Source: Pseudomonadota bacterium (GTDB lineage: Bacteria; Pseudomonadota; Gammaproteobacteria; Xanthomonadales; SZUA-38). Taken from it: a stretch of DNA of 64,000 nt. The translations under genes were made by a program, and so were the position numbers. Positions 1 through 6,500 of the stretch are shown one piece after another. Numbering within the stretch: position 1 is the first letter of the stretch; each line of letters starts with the position of its first letter. Where the stretch lies: positions 1 to 64,000 of the forward strand of contig JBCCCR010000027.1 in assembly GCA_039033415.1 (NCBI GenBank). Direction: 5' to 3'. The notes under the pieces were generated by a model. The model was not told the DNA's origin. It saw nothing but the letters and a program-made list of their open reading frames with translations, and did not search any database.

Positions 1-29
1 AAATCGACGGCGATGGTTTTAGACTGCAT
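1..29 (-). CDS. Partial IS110-family-like transposase, N-terminus only
   Basis: A leftward reading frame starts with ATG at 29 and runs off the window after MQSKTIAVDF. A strong Shine-Dalgarno, GGAGGAG, lies at 43-37 with 7 nt spacing, so the start is convincing. IS110/IS1111 DEDD transposases typically open with a short lead and T-[IV]-[AG]-V-D-[LF]-A-K, the first acidic residue of the RuvC-like domain. The visible residues match this but are too few for proof. An unrelated protein is possible. Confidence 0.5.
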
Positions 30-32
30 GGG

Positions 33-122
33 TGGACTCCTCCGTTTCCAATTGCATAGCAATTTTGGCACTTAGATGCCGGGCGACCGGTCCCAACCTA
101 CCGGTGGGACGTGAGGAGTCCA
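33..122 (-). other. Nested inverted repeats in the leader of the leftward gene
   Basis: A perfect 10-bp inverted repeat pairs 33-42 (TGGACTCCTC) with 113-122 (GAGGAGTCCA). Inside it sit three smaller stems: 50-55 with 59-64 (AATTGC/GCAATT), 67-70 with 77-80 (GGCA/TGCC), and 90-95 with 105-110 (GTCCCA/TGGGAC). In a leftward transcript the outer stem would include the Shine-Dalgarno of the gene starting at 29. It could be a structured leader, the non-coding guide RNA of an IS110-type element, or subterminal repeats of the element end. Confidence 0.45.
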
Positions 123-127
123 TTTCA

Positions 128-175
128 CCACTGCAGCTGACTGGCTGCGCTGGAAGCTAAGCCTAGTCGTTGTAT
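128..175 (+). repeat. attC-like site, right part, interrupted on its left
   Basis: The core CTGCAGCTGACTGGCTGCGC followed by GCCTAGTCGTTGT matches the cores of the repeats near 1423, 2481, 2936 and 3965. The expected left TAACAA box is absent; its place is taken by the putative insertion-element end. This would be the recombination site preceding the first cassette gene. Confidence 0.55.
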
Positions 176-189
176 TCCACACAAACAGC

Positions 190-807
190 ATGTCGGCAGC
201 CAATAACTATCAAAAAGAGCTTGGTTCGGATCTGGAGGAATTATTCGGAGGGGAGTTTAGATTTTTCAGATCTAAGCTTGAGCTTAGGAGAGAGCGGCAA
301 GATGGATACGACGTAATCGTGTTATCTGGGTCAAATAAATGGTCGCCATTTATTAATCTATCATTCTACTTTGGTAGAAATTTCGCTGCGGCTCGAAGAA
401 TGGAAAAGCTACTCGGACTCTGCCCCATGCATTACCAAATTCAGCAATACTCACCTAATGTCCAACATATGGAAGGCTTAGGCTACGAGGGACAAGGAAG
501 CTGGGATATAAATATCGAAGATCCGCCTAAAGATATGCCACAAAAGCTTAAGATCGCAATCGAAGGGATAGCATTTCCCTTCTTTGAGCGATTTTCTACA
601 TTGGAATCTGCACAGAGAGCGCTTGAAACAGACGATTCTTGGTGTTTCTCTCCAAGAGGGCCTTGCTTTCACATGTTGTTTAAAATAGACGCGGCCCTGA
701 ACGATATGGATCATTTTAGAGAATGGAGTAAATGCTTAGAAAGCTTCTATCGTCAGCAGGCTGCCGAAAATATCGAAAGCTATGAAGCCAAGCAATCTGG
801 AATATAA
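190..807 (+). CDS. Cassette-borne hypothetical protein, 205 aa
   Basis: Not recognised. The ATG follows 15 bp after the attC-like site, and the stop codon TAA at 805-807 is also the start of the next attC (TAACAA), typical of tightly packed cassettes. The protein is soluble-looking, without signal peptide or membrane segment, aromatic-rich in the middle (residues 50-110), with four cysteines. Codon use is AT-rich compared with the right half of the window, suggesting acquisition. No function can be given. Confidence 0.75.
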   Translation: MSAANNYQKELGSDLEELFGGEFRFFRSKLELRRERQDGYDVIVLSGSNKWSPFINLSFYFGRNFAAARRMEKLLGLCPMHYQIQQYSPNVQHMEGLGYEGQGSWDINIEDPPKDMPQKLKIAIEGIAFPFFERFSTLESAQRALETDDSWCFSPRGPCFHMLFKIDAALNDMDHFREWSKCLESFYRQQAAENIESYEAKQSGI

Positions 808-876
808 CAAGCGCATGCACCCCGACCTTACACGGCGCATCGCGCCGTGTAAGGTCGCTGATGCTGGGCGTTTGTC
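805..876 (+). repeat. attC-like recombination site
   Basis: It begins TAACAAGCGC and ends GGCGTTTGTC, giving imperfectly paired outer boxes. The centre is a perfect 15-bp stem, 823-837 with 843-857 (CGACCTTACACGGCG), around a 5-nt loop. The box arrangement agrees with attC architecture. It differs from its neighbours, whose central stem is shorter and built on GCAGCT. Confidence 0.7.
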
Positions 877-887
877 AAAAAGCACGT

Positions 888-1412
888 ATGCATTCAATCA
901 AAATTATCGTTCCACTATTGTTGACTATTGGTACCGCCGATTCAGGTAAGTGGTCATCGAACCATCATGAAATAACTGTTCATTTCAACGAAAAAATATG
1001 GTCAATTGTAGAAGAGGTAGATTCAGAAAACGATACCTTAATTGGCCTTTATGACAAGGATGACGGGTCGACTTTCCTACTAAGAATCGAATTTCAAGAA
1101 GATGCGATAAACATTCCAGAGGAAGCAATAGATAAAGCGTTAATTGAGACACTGAGGAACGCAGATAGCGGTGTTGAGGTCTATCGTAGGTCCGCGATGA
1201 CTATTGCCGGAAATGACTTCAGAGTGATCGACTACTTATTCGACAATCGCGAATTTGGCACACAGAGAGTAAGACATGCTTATCAGCAGCAAAGTAATCA
1301 CATTTTTATGTTAATGATGTCTTGGCCGATTGAAATGAATATCCAAGTAGGAAAAAATTTTCCATTCAAGCATTTGGCACTAATAGAAGGGCTATCTTTG
1401 ACTGAACAGTAA
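888..1412 (+). CDS. Cassette-borne secreted hypothetical protein, 174 aa
   Basis: The start at 888 is preferred because it gives a signal peptide (MHSIKIIVPLLLTIGTADS); the upstream in-frame ATG at 861 lies within the attC site. The rest is an acidic alpha/beta-looking domain without cysteines. It loosely resembles small periplasmic proteins that measure stress or assist lipid transport, but I recognise no family. Flanked by attC-like repeats on both sides, so it forms one complete cassette. Confidence 0.7.
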   Translation: MHSIKIIVPLLLTIGTADSGKWSSNHHEITVHFNEKIWSIVEEVDSENDTLIGLYDKDDGSTFLLRIEFQEDAINIPEEAIDKALIETLRNADSGVEVYRRSAMTIAGNDFRVIDYLFDNREFGTQRVRHAYQQQSNHIFMLMMSWPIEMNIQVGKNFPFKHLALIEGLSLTEQ

Positions 1413-1422
1413 TGCGAAGGCA

Positions 1423-1476
1423 TAACAAATGCAGGCAGCTAACCAGCTGCGCCGGAGGCTGATCTAAGTCGCTAGC
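1423..1476 (+). repeat. attC-like recombination site
   Basis: It begins TAACAAATGC, has the stem GCAGCT-AACC-AGCTGC at its centre, then GCCGGAGGCTGATC and ends AAGTCGCTAGC. This is among the clearest members of the repeat family and close to the site at 128-175. It lies 11 bp after the upstream stop codon. Confidence 0.7.
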
Positions 1477-1486
1477 TGCTCAGACA

Positions 1487-1930
1487 GTGGATGATCTCAA
1501 GACCTCAGGATTGATACTTGGCGCAACAGCACTGGCTTTTCTGCTTGATGCTTTTGTCACCCTAATTCCACTTGGCAGAGGCGTATTGGGTCACGGGCTT
1601 TTTACAACCATATCGGAGTATAAAGCCCTGGAAGTTGCGCTGATTACATTCGCGGTTCCGTACTTTCTGGGCAGGAGACTGTTGAAAGAATACCCCGTGG
1701 AAGTTGTATTTGCTGCGGTCGGCTTGGCCATGCTCTTCTTGGCATTGTTTTGCTTTGAGGCCCGTTGGTACGATTTCTCGCCGGAAATAGAGCGCCGTAT
1801 TGAAGGCCTATACGGGACGAGAACCGAAATACTGACGAAAGCAGGCATTCTGGGTGCTGTGGGCCTATCAATCTACATTGCGGCGCAATTATCAATCGGT
1901 ATCCGGAGTGCTAGCCGTGCACGCAGCTAA
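1487..1930 (+). CDS. Cassette-borne four-helix membrane protein, 147 aa
   Basis: Not recognised. GTG start at 1487, 11 bp after the attC end. Four hydrophobic segments are visible at about residues 7-27, 46-62, 72-90 and 118-138, joined by short charged loops, so it is an inner-membrane protein. No transporter or enzyme motif is seen. Orphan integral membrane proteins of this size are common cargo of chromosomal integrons. The gene ends without an obvious attC before the next gene. Confidence 0.65.
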   Translation: MDDLKTSGLILGATALAFLLDAFVTLIPLGRGVLGHGLFTTISEYKALEVALITFAVPYFLGRRLLKEYPVEVVFAAVGLAMLFLALFCFEARWYDFSPEIERRIEGLYGTRTEILTKAGILGAVGLSIYIAAQLSIGIRSASRARS

Positions 1931-1980
1931 AAGGTGCAAGCAGGTGACGGCCAAAACACTCCGAGTTTCGCGGGGAGCTC

Positions 1981-2457
1981 ATGGATAGCGTTTTGTCTCA
2001 GTCGTTCGAGCTACTCGACACCGATGCTAACCCTTCGAAACCATCTTGGCTGAGTGGGGACAACTCGTTTTATGCTACGAGGAGTCTACGCTCGGGCGGG
2101 TTGGCTTTTGCCCTAAATAGCAGGAATGTCTCAACTGGCAAAGTGTGTCGGGCTTTAATAGTTAGTCCGGCTGAGATACCCGACGTGCCGTCGAGCTACA
2201 GCTCTTCCAGATATGATTTTGTCTGTGCTGTTAGCGGCAACTCTTCGGTTTCTCAGGTTGAGGGTGTCGACTTGGAGTTCGTCGGAGAAGCGGCAGTTAG
2301 TGGCCGTGTACACAATTACCCCCACGCGATAGCTGCCCTTGCCTTGTATCTATACATTTACGGATGGAACGATTTTTCTAAGCTAAGGTACGGAAGTGAA
2401 ACTTGGCTTGGGAGGGTAAGTCACAAGAATACGCAGTGTGAGCTTCGCCGGGTTTAG
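1981..2457 (+). CDS. Cassette-borne hypothetical protein, 158 aa
   Basis: Not recognised. The ATG at 1981 follows GGGGAGCTC, a plausible ribosome binding site. The protein is Ser-rich and predicted soluble, with no signal peptide. Its C-terminal third is aromatic (YLYIYGWNDF near residue 120). The 50-bp spacer before it lacks a clear attC, so it may share a cassette with the upstream membrane protein or the intervening site may have decayed. Confidence 0.6.
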   Translation: MDSVLSQSFELLDTDANPSKPSWLSGDNSFYATRSLRSGGLAFALNSRNVSTGKVCRALIVSPAEIPDVPSSYSSSRYDFVCAVSGNSSVSQVEGVDLEFVGEAAVSGRVHNYPHAIAALALYLYIYGWNDFSKLRYGSETWLGRVSHKNTQCELRRV

Positions 2458-2480
2458 GGGGCGATCGATGCAAAATTAGA

Positions 2481-2527
2481 ATCTGCAGCTAATCGCCTGC
2501 TTCTGCGGCTGAGTATCGTCGTTAGTC
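2481..2527 (+). repeat. attC-like recombination site
   Basis: The core ATCTGCAGCTAATCGCCTGC is followed by TGCGGCTGAGTATC and the end box GTCGTTAGTC. The left box is weak (GCAAAATTAG just upstream). The right half matches the site at 128-175. Confidence 0.6.
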
Positions 2528-2542
2528 ATAAAGGTTAGATTT

Positions 2543-2920
2543 ATGCCAATTTTCGATCTTCTTGAAGAATTCTTAGATAAAGGGGCTAGTTCGGATGACC
2601 CGCTCCAGACTCAAACGCAACGTTCGGTCAGCGCGAACCGTGAGAAAAACCGGCGTTTGGAGGTGCGTTACGAGCGGCTGAAGCTTCTGACATTGGCCAT
2701 GTGGGAGCTCATGAAACACAAGAACGGAATGACCGACGCTGATTTGCGGCTAATGGTGGCCCAGATTGATATTGCTGACGGGAGAAGAGACGGAGAGGCG
2801 GAAATATCTGAACAGTTGGCCGATTGCCACAATTGCGGGAGAGTCATTTTGACCTCAGCGCCTCGTTGTCCCTATTGCCATGCTGAGAACGAATCATATG
2901 ACCCAATTCGTGCGATTTAA
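2543..2920 (+). CDS. Cassette-borne zinc-ribbon protein, 125 aa
   Basis: The C-terminal 35 residues form a zinc ribbon, CHNCG at about 93-97 and CPYCH at about 110-114. The N-terminal part is a charged helix with a likely coiled coil (residues 30-85). Such small proteins usually bind zinc and pack against a partner or nucleic acid, but no family is assigned. It sits between two attC-like sites, making it a complete cassette. Confidence 0.75.
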   Translation: MPIFDLLEEFLDKGASSDDPLQTQTQRSVSANREKNRRLEVRYERLKLLTLAMWELMKHKNGMTDADLRLMVAQIDIADGRRDGEAEISEQLADCHNCGRVILTSAPRCPYCHAENESYDPIRAI

Positions 2921-2935
2921 ACTTCGAGGAACGAC

Positions 2936-2991
2936 TAACAAGTCGCTTCAGCTGACCGGTTGCGAAGGCAGTTGAGGCTACTCGTGATTAG
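2936..2991 (+). repeat. attC-like recombination site
   Basis: It begins CTAACAAGTCGC, has the core TTCAGCTGACCGGTTGCG, then GCAGTTGAGGC and ends CTCGTGATTAG. All the expected boxes are present in imperfect form. Confidence 0.65.
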
Positions 2992-2998
2992 GAATTCG

Positions 2999-3418
2999 AT
3001 GAAAACAGTATTGCTGAGTATGTTGCTTGTATTCGCCTTTCCTGCGCGCGGGGAAAACCGACACCTGGAATTGGCGATGGAATTCGACAGAGTGTCTTCT
3101 TCCCAAGATAAGGAAGAGCTCGTCGATCGGTCAGTTATGCCAATGGTTCTTCAGAATTTTCCCAGTTTGAGAGAGCACAGGGACAAGCTCCGTGAGGAAT
3201 TGCTGAAGACAATTCAATCTGATGAATTCATGGAGGCGAAAGCGGATGTCTATGTCCGAATTTTTACGGAGAGGGAACTTGAGCAGCTCATTGAGTGGTT
3301 CCGGCATCCTGCATACAAGCTATTCAATACACGGAGATTTGAAGTCAATGAAAAACTCTTTGAGTATTCGCTGCCAATCTACCTAGGTATTGGCGAGCGC
3401 CTGGCCGAATCCTTATAA
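2999..3418 (+). CDS. Secreted DUF2059-like protein, 139 aa
   Basis: The start at 2999 gives a signal peptide (MKTVLLSMLLVFAFPARG); an earlier ATG at 2960 lies inside the attC. The mature protein is helical and ends with the signature FTERELEQLIEWFRHPAYK, typical of DUF2059 periplasmic proteins, where a helix hairpin precedes a conserved aromatic-His-Pro stretch. Function of the family is unknown. The stop overlaps the next attC-like site (TAACAAGCGG). Confidence 0.75.
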   Translation: MKTVLLSMLLVFAFPARGENRHLELAMEFDRVSSSQDKEELVDRSVMPMVLQNFPSLREHRDKLREELLKTIQSDEFMEAKADVYVRIFTERELEQLIEWFRHPAYKLFNTRRFEVNEKLFEYSLPIYLGIGERLAESL

Positions 3419-3450
3419 CAAGCGGCTGCAGCTGAGCCTAGTCCTAAGCA
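3416..3450 (+). repeat. Contracted attC-like site
   Basis: It begins TAACAAGCGGCTGCAGCTGA and continues GCCTAGTCCTAAG, ending about 20 nt before other family members would. The central stem is reduced to GCTGCAGC. It may be a deletion derivative that no longer recombines, or a minimal site. Confidence 0.5.
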
Positions 3451-3455
3451 AGTCG

Positions 3456-3881
3456 ATGAGATTTCTTCTGCTTTTCGTTTTGTTTGTGATCTCGCCATCA
3501 AGCCAATCAACAAACTGTCGCAAACATACCTACGGTAGCGTCGAAAAGGATGTGGCGAACGCTTACGGCAAATATGAGTCGATTTTTGTCGCGCTGGTGC
3601 AAGAAACTCCCGGTGGAACCAATGAATACGATTTGGCTCATGGCCTCGAATACGAAATGACAGTTCTCCAATCTTTGAAGGGCGCGGTGAATGGGCAGTC
3701 TCACCGAGTGAAGGTTTCAGTATTCGACCGAATGTACAGATTCGCTCCAGGTCAGGAGTATTTGGTATTTGGCAAAGTGGAGGCTGGCTACGCCATGGTC
3801 AATGAGTGTTCACCAACCGGTCTGCTATCAAATTCTCTGGAGAAGCTGGGTTTACTCGATGAAATCAGTACGACCCGCTAG
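3456..3881 (+). CDS. Secreted cysteine-bearing protein of the repeated NTR/TIMP-like family, 141 aa
   Basis: The start at 3456 yields a hydrophobic signal (MRFLLLFVLFVISPSSQS) followed directly by Cys. Features shared with the genes at 9096 and 12426 are the early Cys, a segment predicted as beta strands describing an exposed protein (YESIFVALV), the motif EYLVFGKVEAGY near residue 105, and a later Cys before a Pro-Thr turn. That pattern resembles small NTR/TIMP-like OB-fold secreted domains; the fold is inferred, not proven. It probably acts outside the inner membrane. Confidence 0.7.
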   Translation: MRFLLLFVLFVISPSSQSTNCRKHTYGSVEKDVANAYGKYESIFVALVQETPGGTNEYDLAHGLEYEMTVLQSLKGAVNGQSHRVKVSVFDRMYRFAPGQEYLVFGKVEAGYAMVNECSPTGLLSNSLEKLGLLDEISTTR

Positions 3882-3964
3882 CAAATGGGGCTTATCACGG
3901 GGATGAGGGTAGTCCATTGGTATTTGTAACCTGCAGTGAAGTTGAGCTCAGCAAAAATACGCCC

Positions 3965-4018
3965 AAACAAGATTTAGCGGCTAACCGGCTGCGCCAGCAG
4001 CTGATGTTTGGCTTTGTG
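3965..4018 (+). repeat. attC-like recombination site
   Basis: It begins AAACAAGATT, has the core GCGGCTAACCGGCTGCGCC, then AGCAGCTGATG and ends GGCTTTGTGG. The 83 bp between the upstream stop and this site hold no recognisable gene. Confidence 0.6.
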
Positions 4019-4041
4019 GTTTCCTGCAACGTGGAAAAGAG

Positions 4042-4431
4042 ATGCTAACGGAGCTAAGTCCAAAAGCGCTTCTCGCCGGCACACTAGCGTTTGTGGGGAC
4101 GTTTCTTGTGATTTCGATGGCTGCAACACTGGCAGCAAACAACGCAACATCGTTATTCGACGCCGGCTGGTTTTGGTTGGCGCTTTCGGTGTTGGGAACA
4201 GCGATGCTCGGAATTGGCGGTTATGTATCTGGTCGGATGGCCGGGCGGCAGGGTTTACTTCATGGATTTGTCGTTGGACTTTTGGGTCTAGCAATAATCC
4301 TGTCAATCGTTGGCGTTGCGTTTAGTCGTAGCGCAGCGCAGGAAATCATCTTTTCGTACGGTTTATACGGCATGTTTTTCAATTGCCTCGGTGGCTGGCT
4401 GGGAGCTTATGCCTCCAAAGAATCCGCATGA
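4042..4431 (+). CDS. Cassette-borne four-helix membrane protein, 129 aa
   Basis: Four transmembrane segments (about residues 10-31, 43-66, 73-95, 101-122) with glycine-rich packing motifs such as GIGGYVSGRMAGR. The layout recalls TIGR04086-like small membrane proteins, but no family is assigned with confidence. ATG at 4042 is 23 bp after the attC-like site; its stop overlaps the start of the following one. Predicted inner-membrane location; function unknown. Confidence 0.7.
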   Translation: MLTELSPKALLAGTLAFVGTFLVISMAATLAANNATSLFDAGWFWLALSVLGTAMLGIGGYVSGRMAGRQGLLHGFVVGLLGLAIILSIVGVAFSRSAAQEIIFSYGLYGMFFNCLGGWLGAYASKESA

Positions 4432-4479
4432 CCAATGCCTGAAACTGGCCAGCGGCGTCGGCCGCTGAGCGTGGTTGGT
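4431..4479 (+). repeat. attC-like recombination site
   Basis: Outer boxes ACCAATGCC and GCGTGGTTGGT are inverted relative to each other, and the centre is AGCGGC-GTCG-GCCGCT. The sequence diverges from the GCAGCT family but keeps the same geometry. Confidence 0.5.
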
Positions 4480-4777
4480 AAGCGTTGAGTCGATTTCTGT
4501 GCTTCTAATCTTCTTGCTCATGTACGCGTACCTGCCGGGGCTCATTGCCGGGCTGTTGACCTTTGGATTGAGCCCCTTGTCCCATTCAGCAAATACCAGG
4601 ATAAGTTGGTTGCTCGTAACTATCAGCGCGTTCACTTATGGTTACCTGGCTTCGAGAGGCCCCTTACCACCAGAGGTTCTTTTCCCGCCGCTATTGGGCG
4701 GTGTAGCGAGCATTCCGGTGGCTAGAATCATCATTGAAAGGTGGCGAGGACAGAAGGATGGCGATTCCCATGCATAA
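4475..4777 (+). CDS. Cassette-borne small membrane protein, 100 aa
   Basis: Hydrophobic throughout, with three likely membrane spans (residues 6-30, 44-60, 68-84) and a basic C-terminus. The longest frame uses TTG at 4475, inside the attC-like site; a GTG at 4499 is an alternative. It follows another four-helix protein, so two consecutive cassettes encode small membrane proteins. Not recognised. Its last codons run into the next TAACAA box. Confidence 0.6.
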   Translation: MVSVESISVLLIFLLMYAYLPGLIAGLLTFGLSPLSHSANTRISWLLVTISAFTYGYLASRGPLPPEVLFPPLLGGVASIPVARIIIERWRGQKDGDSHA

Positions 4778-4829
4778 CAAAAGGCTGCTGCTGGCCGTCT
4801 GCACTGGCAGTTGATACTTGTCGTTGTGC
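4775..4829 (+). repeat. attC-like recombination site
   Basis: It begins TAACAAAAGGCTGC, has the middle TGCTGGCCGTCTGCAC and GGCAGTTGATAC, and ends TTGTCGTTGTG. It belongs to the same family as the site at 128-175, sharing the GTCGTTGT end. Confidence 0.65.
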
Positions 4830-4845
4830 TTCAGAGGACAAAAAG

Positions 4846-5139
4846 ATGGAATACATTCTCTTCATTCACAACAACACAGAGTCCGATACATCAAAAGAAG
4901 AGTGGGATTCCTTTTTCGATAGCGCAATTCAAAGTGGCCTTTTTCGAGGTGGTAGTGAGATTGGCAATCGATCTCAGCTGGGTAGGAAGCCGGTCACAGA
5001 CATCACAGTCAGTATCGGCGGATTCATGCGCTTTGAAACAGAGGATTTTGATTCGCTAGTTTCTCTGCTGGAACAGCATCCGGTTGTAACCCACGGTGGA
5101 ACACTTGAGCTTTGCGAATTGCCCAAAACTGATGCTTAG
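4846..5139 (+). CDS. YCII/DGPF-like domain protein, 97 aa
   Basis: The start at 4846 is preferred over an upstream frame that crosses the attC; AGAGGAC just before it could serve as ribosome binding site. MEYILFIHNN at the N-terminus and the alternating strand-helix pattern agree with the YCII-related dimeric alpha-beta barrel family. The usual catalytic His-Asp pair of YCII is not obvious, so any activity is uncertain. Complete small soluble protein. Confidence 0.65.
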   Translation: MEYILFIHNNTESDTSKEEWDSFFDSAIQSGLFRGGSEIGNRSQLGRKPVTDITVSIGGFMRFETEDFDSLVSLLEQHPVVTHGGTLELCELPKTDA

Positions 5140-5150
5140 CGTCTGGGTAT

Positions 5151-5405
5151 TTGAGCATTCGATTGATCCCACCGGTCGCGCGGAGCCCTGATGGTTTGAA
5201 TTGTCGCCGCAGTCCAATTCACTGGATTCTTCTGATATCCGTCTTTTCTGCCAGTCACGGCTTGACTCTGAGCCATTTTGGCTGGTCAACCTACTCCCCG
5301 CAGAAAATTCTGGTGGCGCACCTGATCACGATGGCAGTGCTGTTGGTTCGGGAGGCGTTACGACACGATACAGTGATGCTCCCAACCAAAAACGCCTGCG
5401 GTTGA
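5151..5405 (+). CDS. Possible small membrane protein, 84 aa
   Basis: A weak candidate. The frame opens with TTG at 5151 and has hydrophobic stretches at about residues 24-38 and 52-66. There is no convincing ribosome binding site, no attC between it and the upstream stop, and two overlapping frames compete. It may be a real cassette gene or non-coding filler between 5140 and 5414. Confidence 0.25.
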   Translation: MSIRLIPPVARSPDGLNCRRSPIHWILLISVFSASHGLTLSHFGWSTYSPQKILVAHLITMAVLLVREALRHDTVMLPTKNACG

Positions 5406-5414
5406 TAGTTAAGC

Positions 5415-5918
5415 ATGATGTTCAGCCGAAACTCTCGCAAAAGACTTCTGCTCTCCGTTTGTATCGGAATGATCTGCTGTGGCCTTGTTTTGGCGAGCGC
5501 GCCGTTCATTTCTTCCTTGCGCCCAAATGCTAGTTCACTGGCCAGCCTGCCTCGTATTTCACTTCCGCCGCTCGAGGCGGGGGAGTATGCGCATATTCCT
5601 GGAGTGCTTTATTGGGGAGGTATTCTGGTATTTGTCGATCTAGCGGGTGAAACGCACCTTTTCGGTACCTTGGTCTATGAAGGAAAAACGTGGGTGCACG
5701 ACTATCGCGCCAATATACCGCTGTATCAATGTGAGGACTTTGGTCCAGATTTTGAAATCGAAGAAATCTACTGCAAAAGCGACCCCTACGATTTTGCCCA
5801 CTTTAGGCTAGATGGAACGTCATTCACTAAGGGGCAGGACGCCCTGCGGCGAATACCGGGGCATCGGCAAGGAGACGAATTTGTCTTTTTCAGACACGCC
5901 TACCTCCATAGTGGCTAA
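5415..5918 (+). CDS. Membrane-anchored or secreted hypothetical protein, 167 aa
   Basis: The N-terminus (residues 10-30, RLLLSVCIGMICCGLVLAS) is a signal peptide or anchor, so the remainder is periplasmic. The mature part is aromatic and acidic with two cysteines about 20 apart (YQCEDF and IYCKSD). It ends with a beta-rich segment containing HRQGDEFVFFRHAY. No family recognised. Its cassette status is plausible since it is followed by a weak attC-like repeat. Confidence 0.65.
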   Translation: MMFSRNSRKRLLLSVCIGMICCGLVLASAPFISSLRPNASSLASLPRISLPPLEAGEYAHIPGVLYWGGILVFVDLAGETHLFGTLVYEGKTWVHDYRANIPLYQCEDFGPDFEIEEIYCKSDPYDFAHFRLDGTSFTKGQDALRRIPGHRQGDEFVFFRHAYLHSG

Positions 5919-5971
5919 GAAGAATGCGATTGAGCTGATGCCCTTTGGCGCCGTCTGAGCACATTTGTTAA
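5916..5971 (+). repeat. Degenerate attC-like site
   Basis: AAGAATGCGATTGAGCTGATG and GGCGCCGTCTGAGC lead to CATTTGTTA. Outer and inner boxes can be paired but are poorly conserved. Reported for position rather than sequence. Confidence 0.35.
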
Positions 5972-5989
5972 AACGCAAAGGCCTCTCGC

Positions 5990-6412
5990 ATGGGTGGAGA
6001 AACCGACTTGAATGACATCAGCGAAAACAAGCAAAAATTCTTGCCAGCTTGGGTATGGACAATCGTCTTTGTGCAAGTGTTCCTAGTACTTTTCTTCTCG
6101 GTTGGAACTGCCCTAAATCCTGGTGACTTTATTCCAGGAGTGAACGAGATCAACTATGTAGTACAGCTCTATCTTACGAGGAATGTGACTGCGGTATTAG
6201 GAATAGTCATCGCGTTGTTTCTCAGATCGCACCAAGCCCTTTTTACGATATTGGTGGTCCGAGTGCTAACTGATTTATCGGACATCATTTCTGTGTATGT
6301 ACTGAACGTAGAAGATATCAAGGAAAGTGTTCCGATGGTGGTCGCCTTGCTAGTTATTCCGGCGTTAGTGGCACTAAGTTACCTATGGAGAAGAATGAAG
6401 GCAGCCTCGTAA
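5990..6412 (+). CDS. Cassette-borne four-helix membrane protein, 140 aa
   Basis: A short polar lead is followed by four hydrophobic segments (about residues 20-42, 55-79, 84-104, 115-133) and a basic C-terminus, giving a cytoplasmic N- and C-terminus. No motif identifies a substrate or enzyme. It is the fourth small integral membrane protein in 6 kb. The 88 bp after it contain a hairpin (ACCGC-TAAGT-GCGGT) but no clear attC. Confidence 0.65.
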   Translation: MGGETDLNDISENKQKFLPAWVWTIVFVQVFLVLFFSVGTALNPGDFIPGVNEINYVVQLYLTRNVTAVLGIVIALFLRSHQALFTILVVRVLTDLSDIISVYVLNVEDIKESVPMVVALLVIPALVALSYLWRRMKAAS

Positions 6413-6500
6413 TTACAAGCTTTTTGGCTGTCCTATATCGCTAACCGCTAAGTGCGGTAGCCTGCACTTCAAAAACCTACGTTGCAGGTAAGTCTTTCCG

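Larger units (their letters stand above)
1..127 (-). mobile_element. End of an IS110/IS1111-like insertion element (partial)
   Basis: The left edge appears to be the end of an insertion element. It holds the first codons of a leftward gene (start at 29) and about 95 bp of non-coding DNA rich in inverted repeats. The other side abuts half of an attC-like site, whose left simple site is missing. Known IS1111-attC elements of the IS110 family insert specifically into attC sites, which would explain this arrangement. The boundary near 127 is inferred from where attC similarity begins. Only ten transposase residues are visible, so the family call is tentative. Confidence 0.5.

Noticed and set aside
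6413-6500. Possible attC-like repeat after the membrane protein gene
   Set aside because: A short hairpin ACCGC-TAAGT-GCGGT is present but the outer boxes do not pair, so it was not called.
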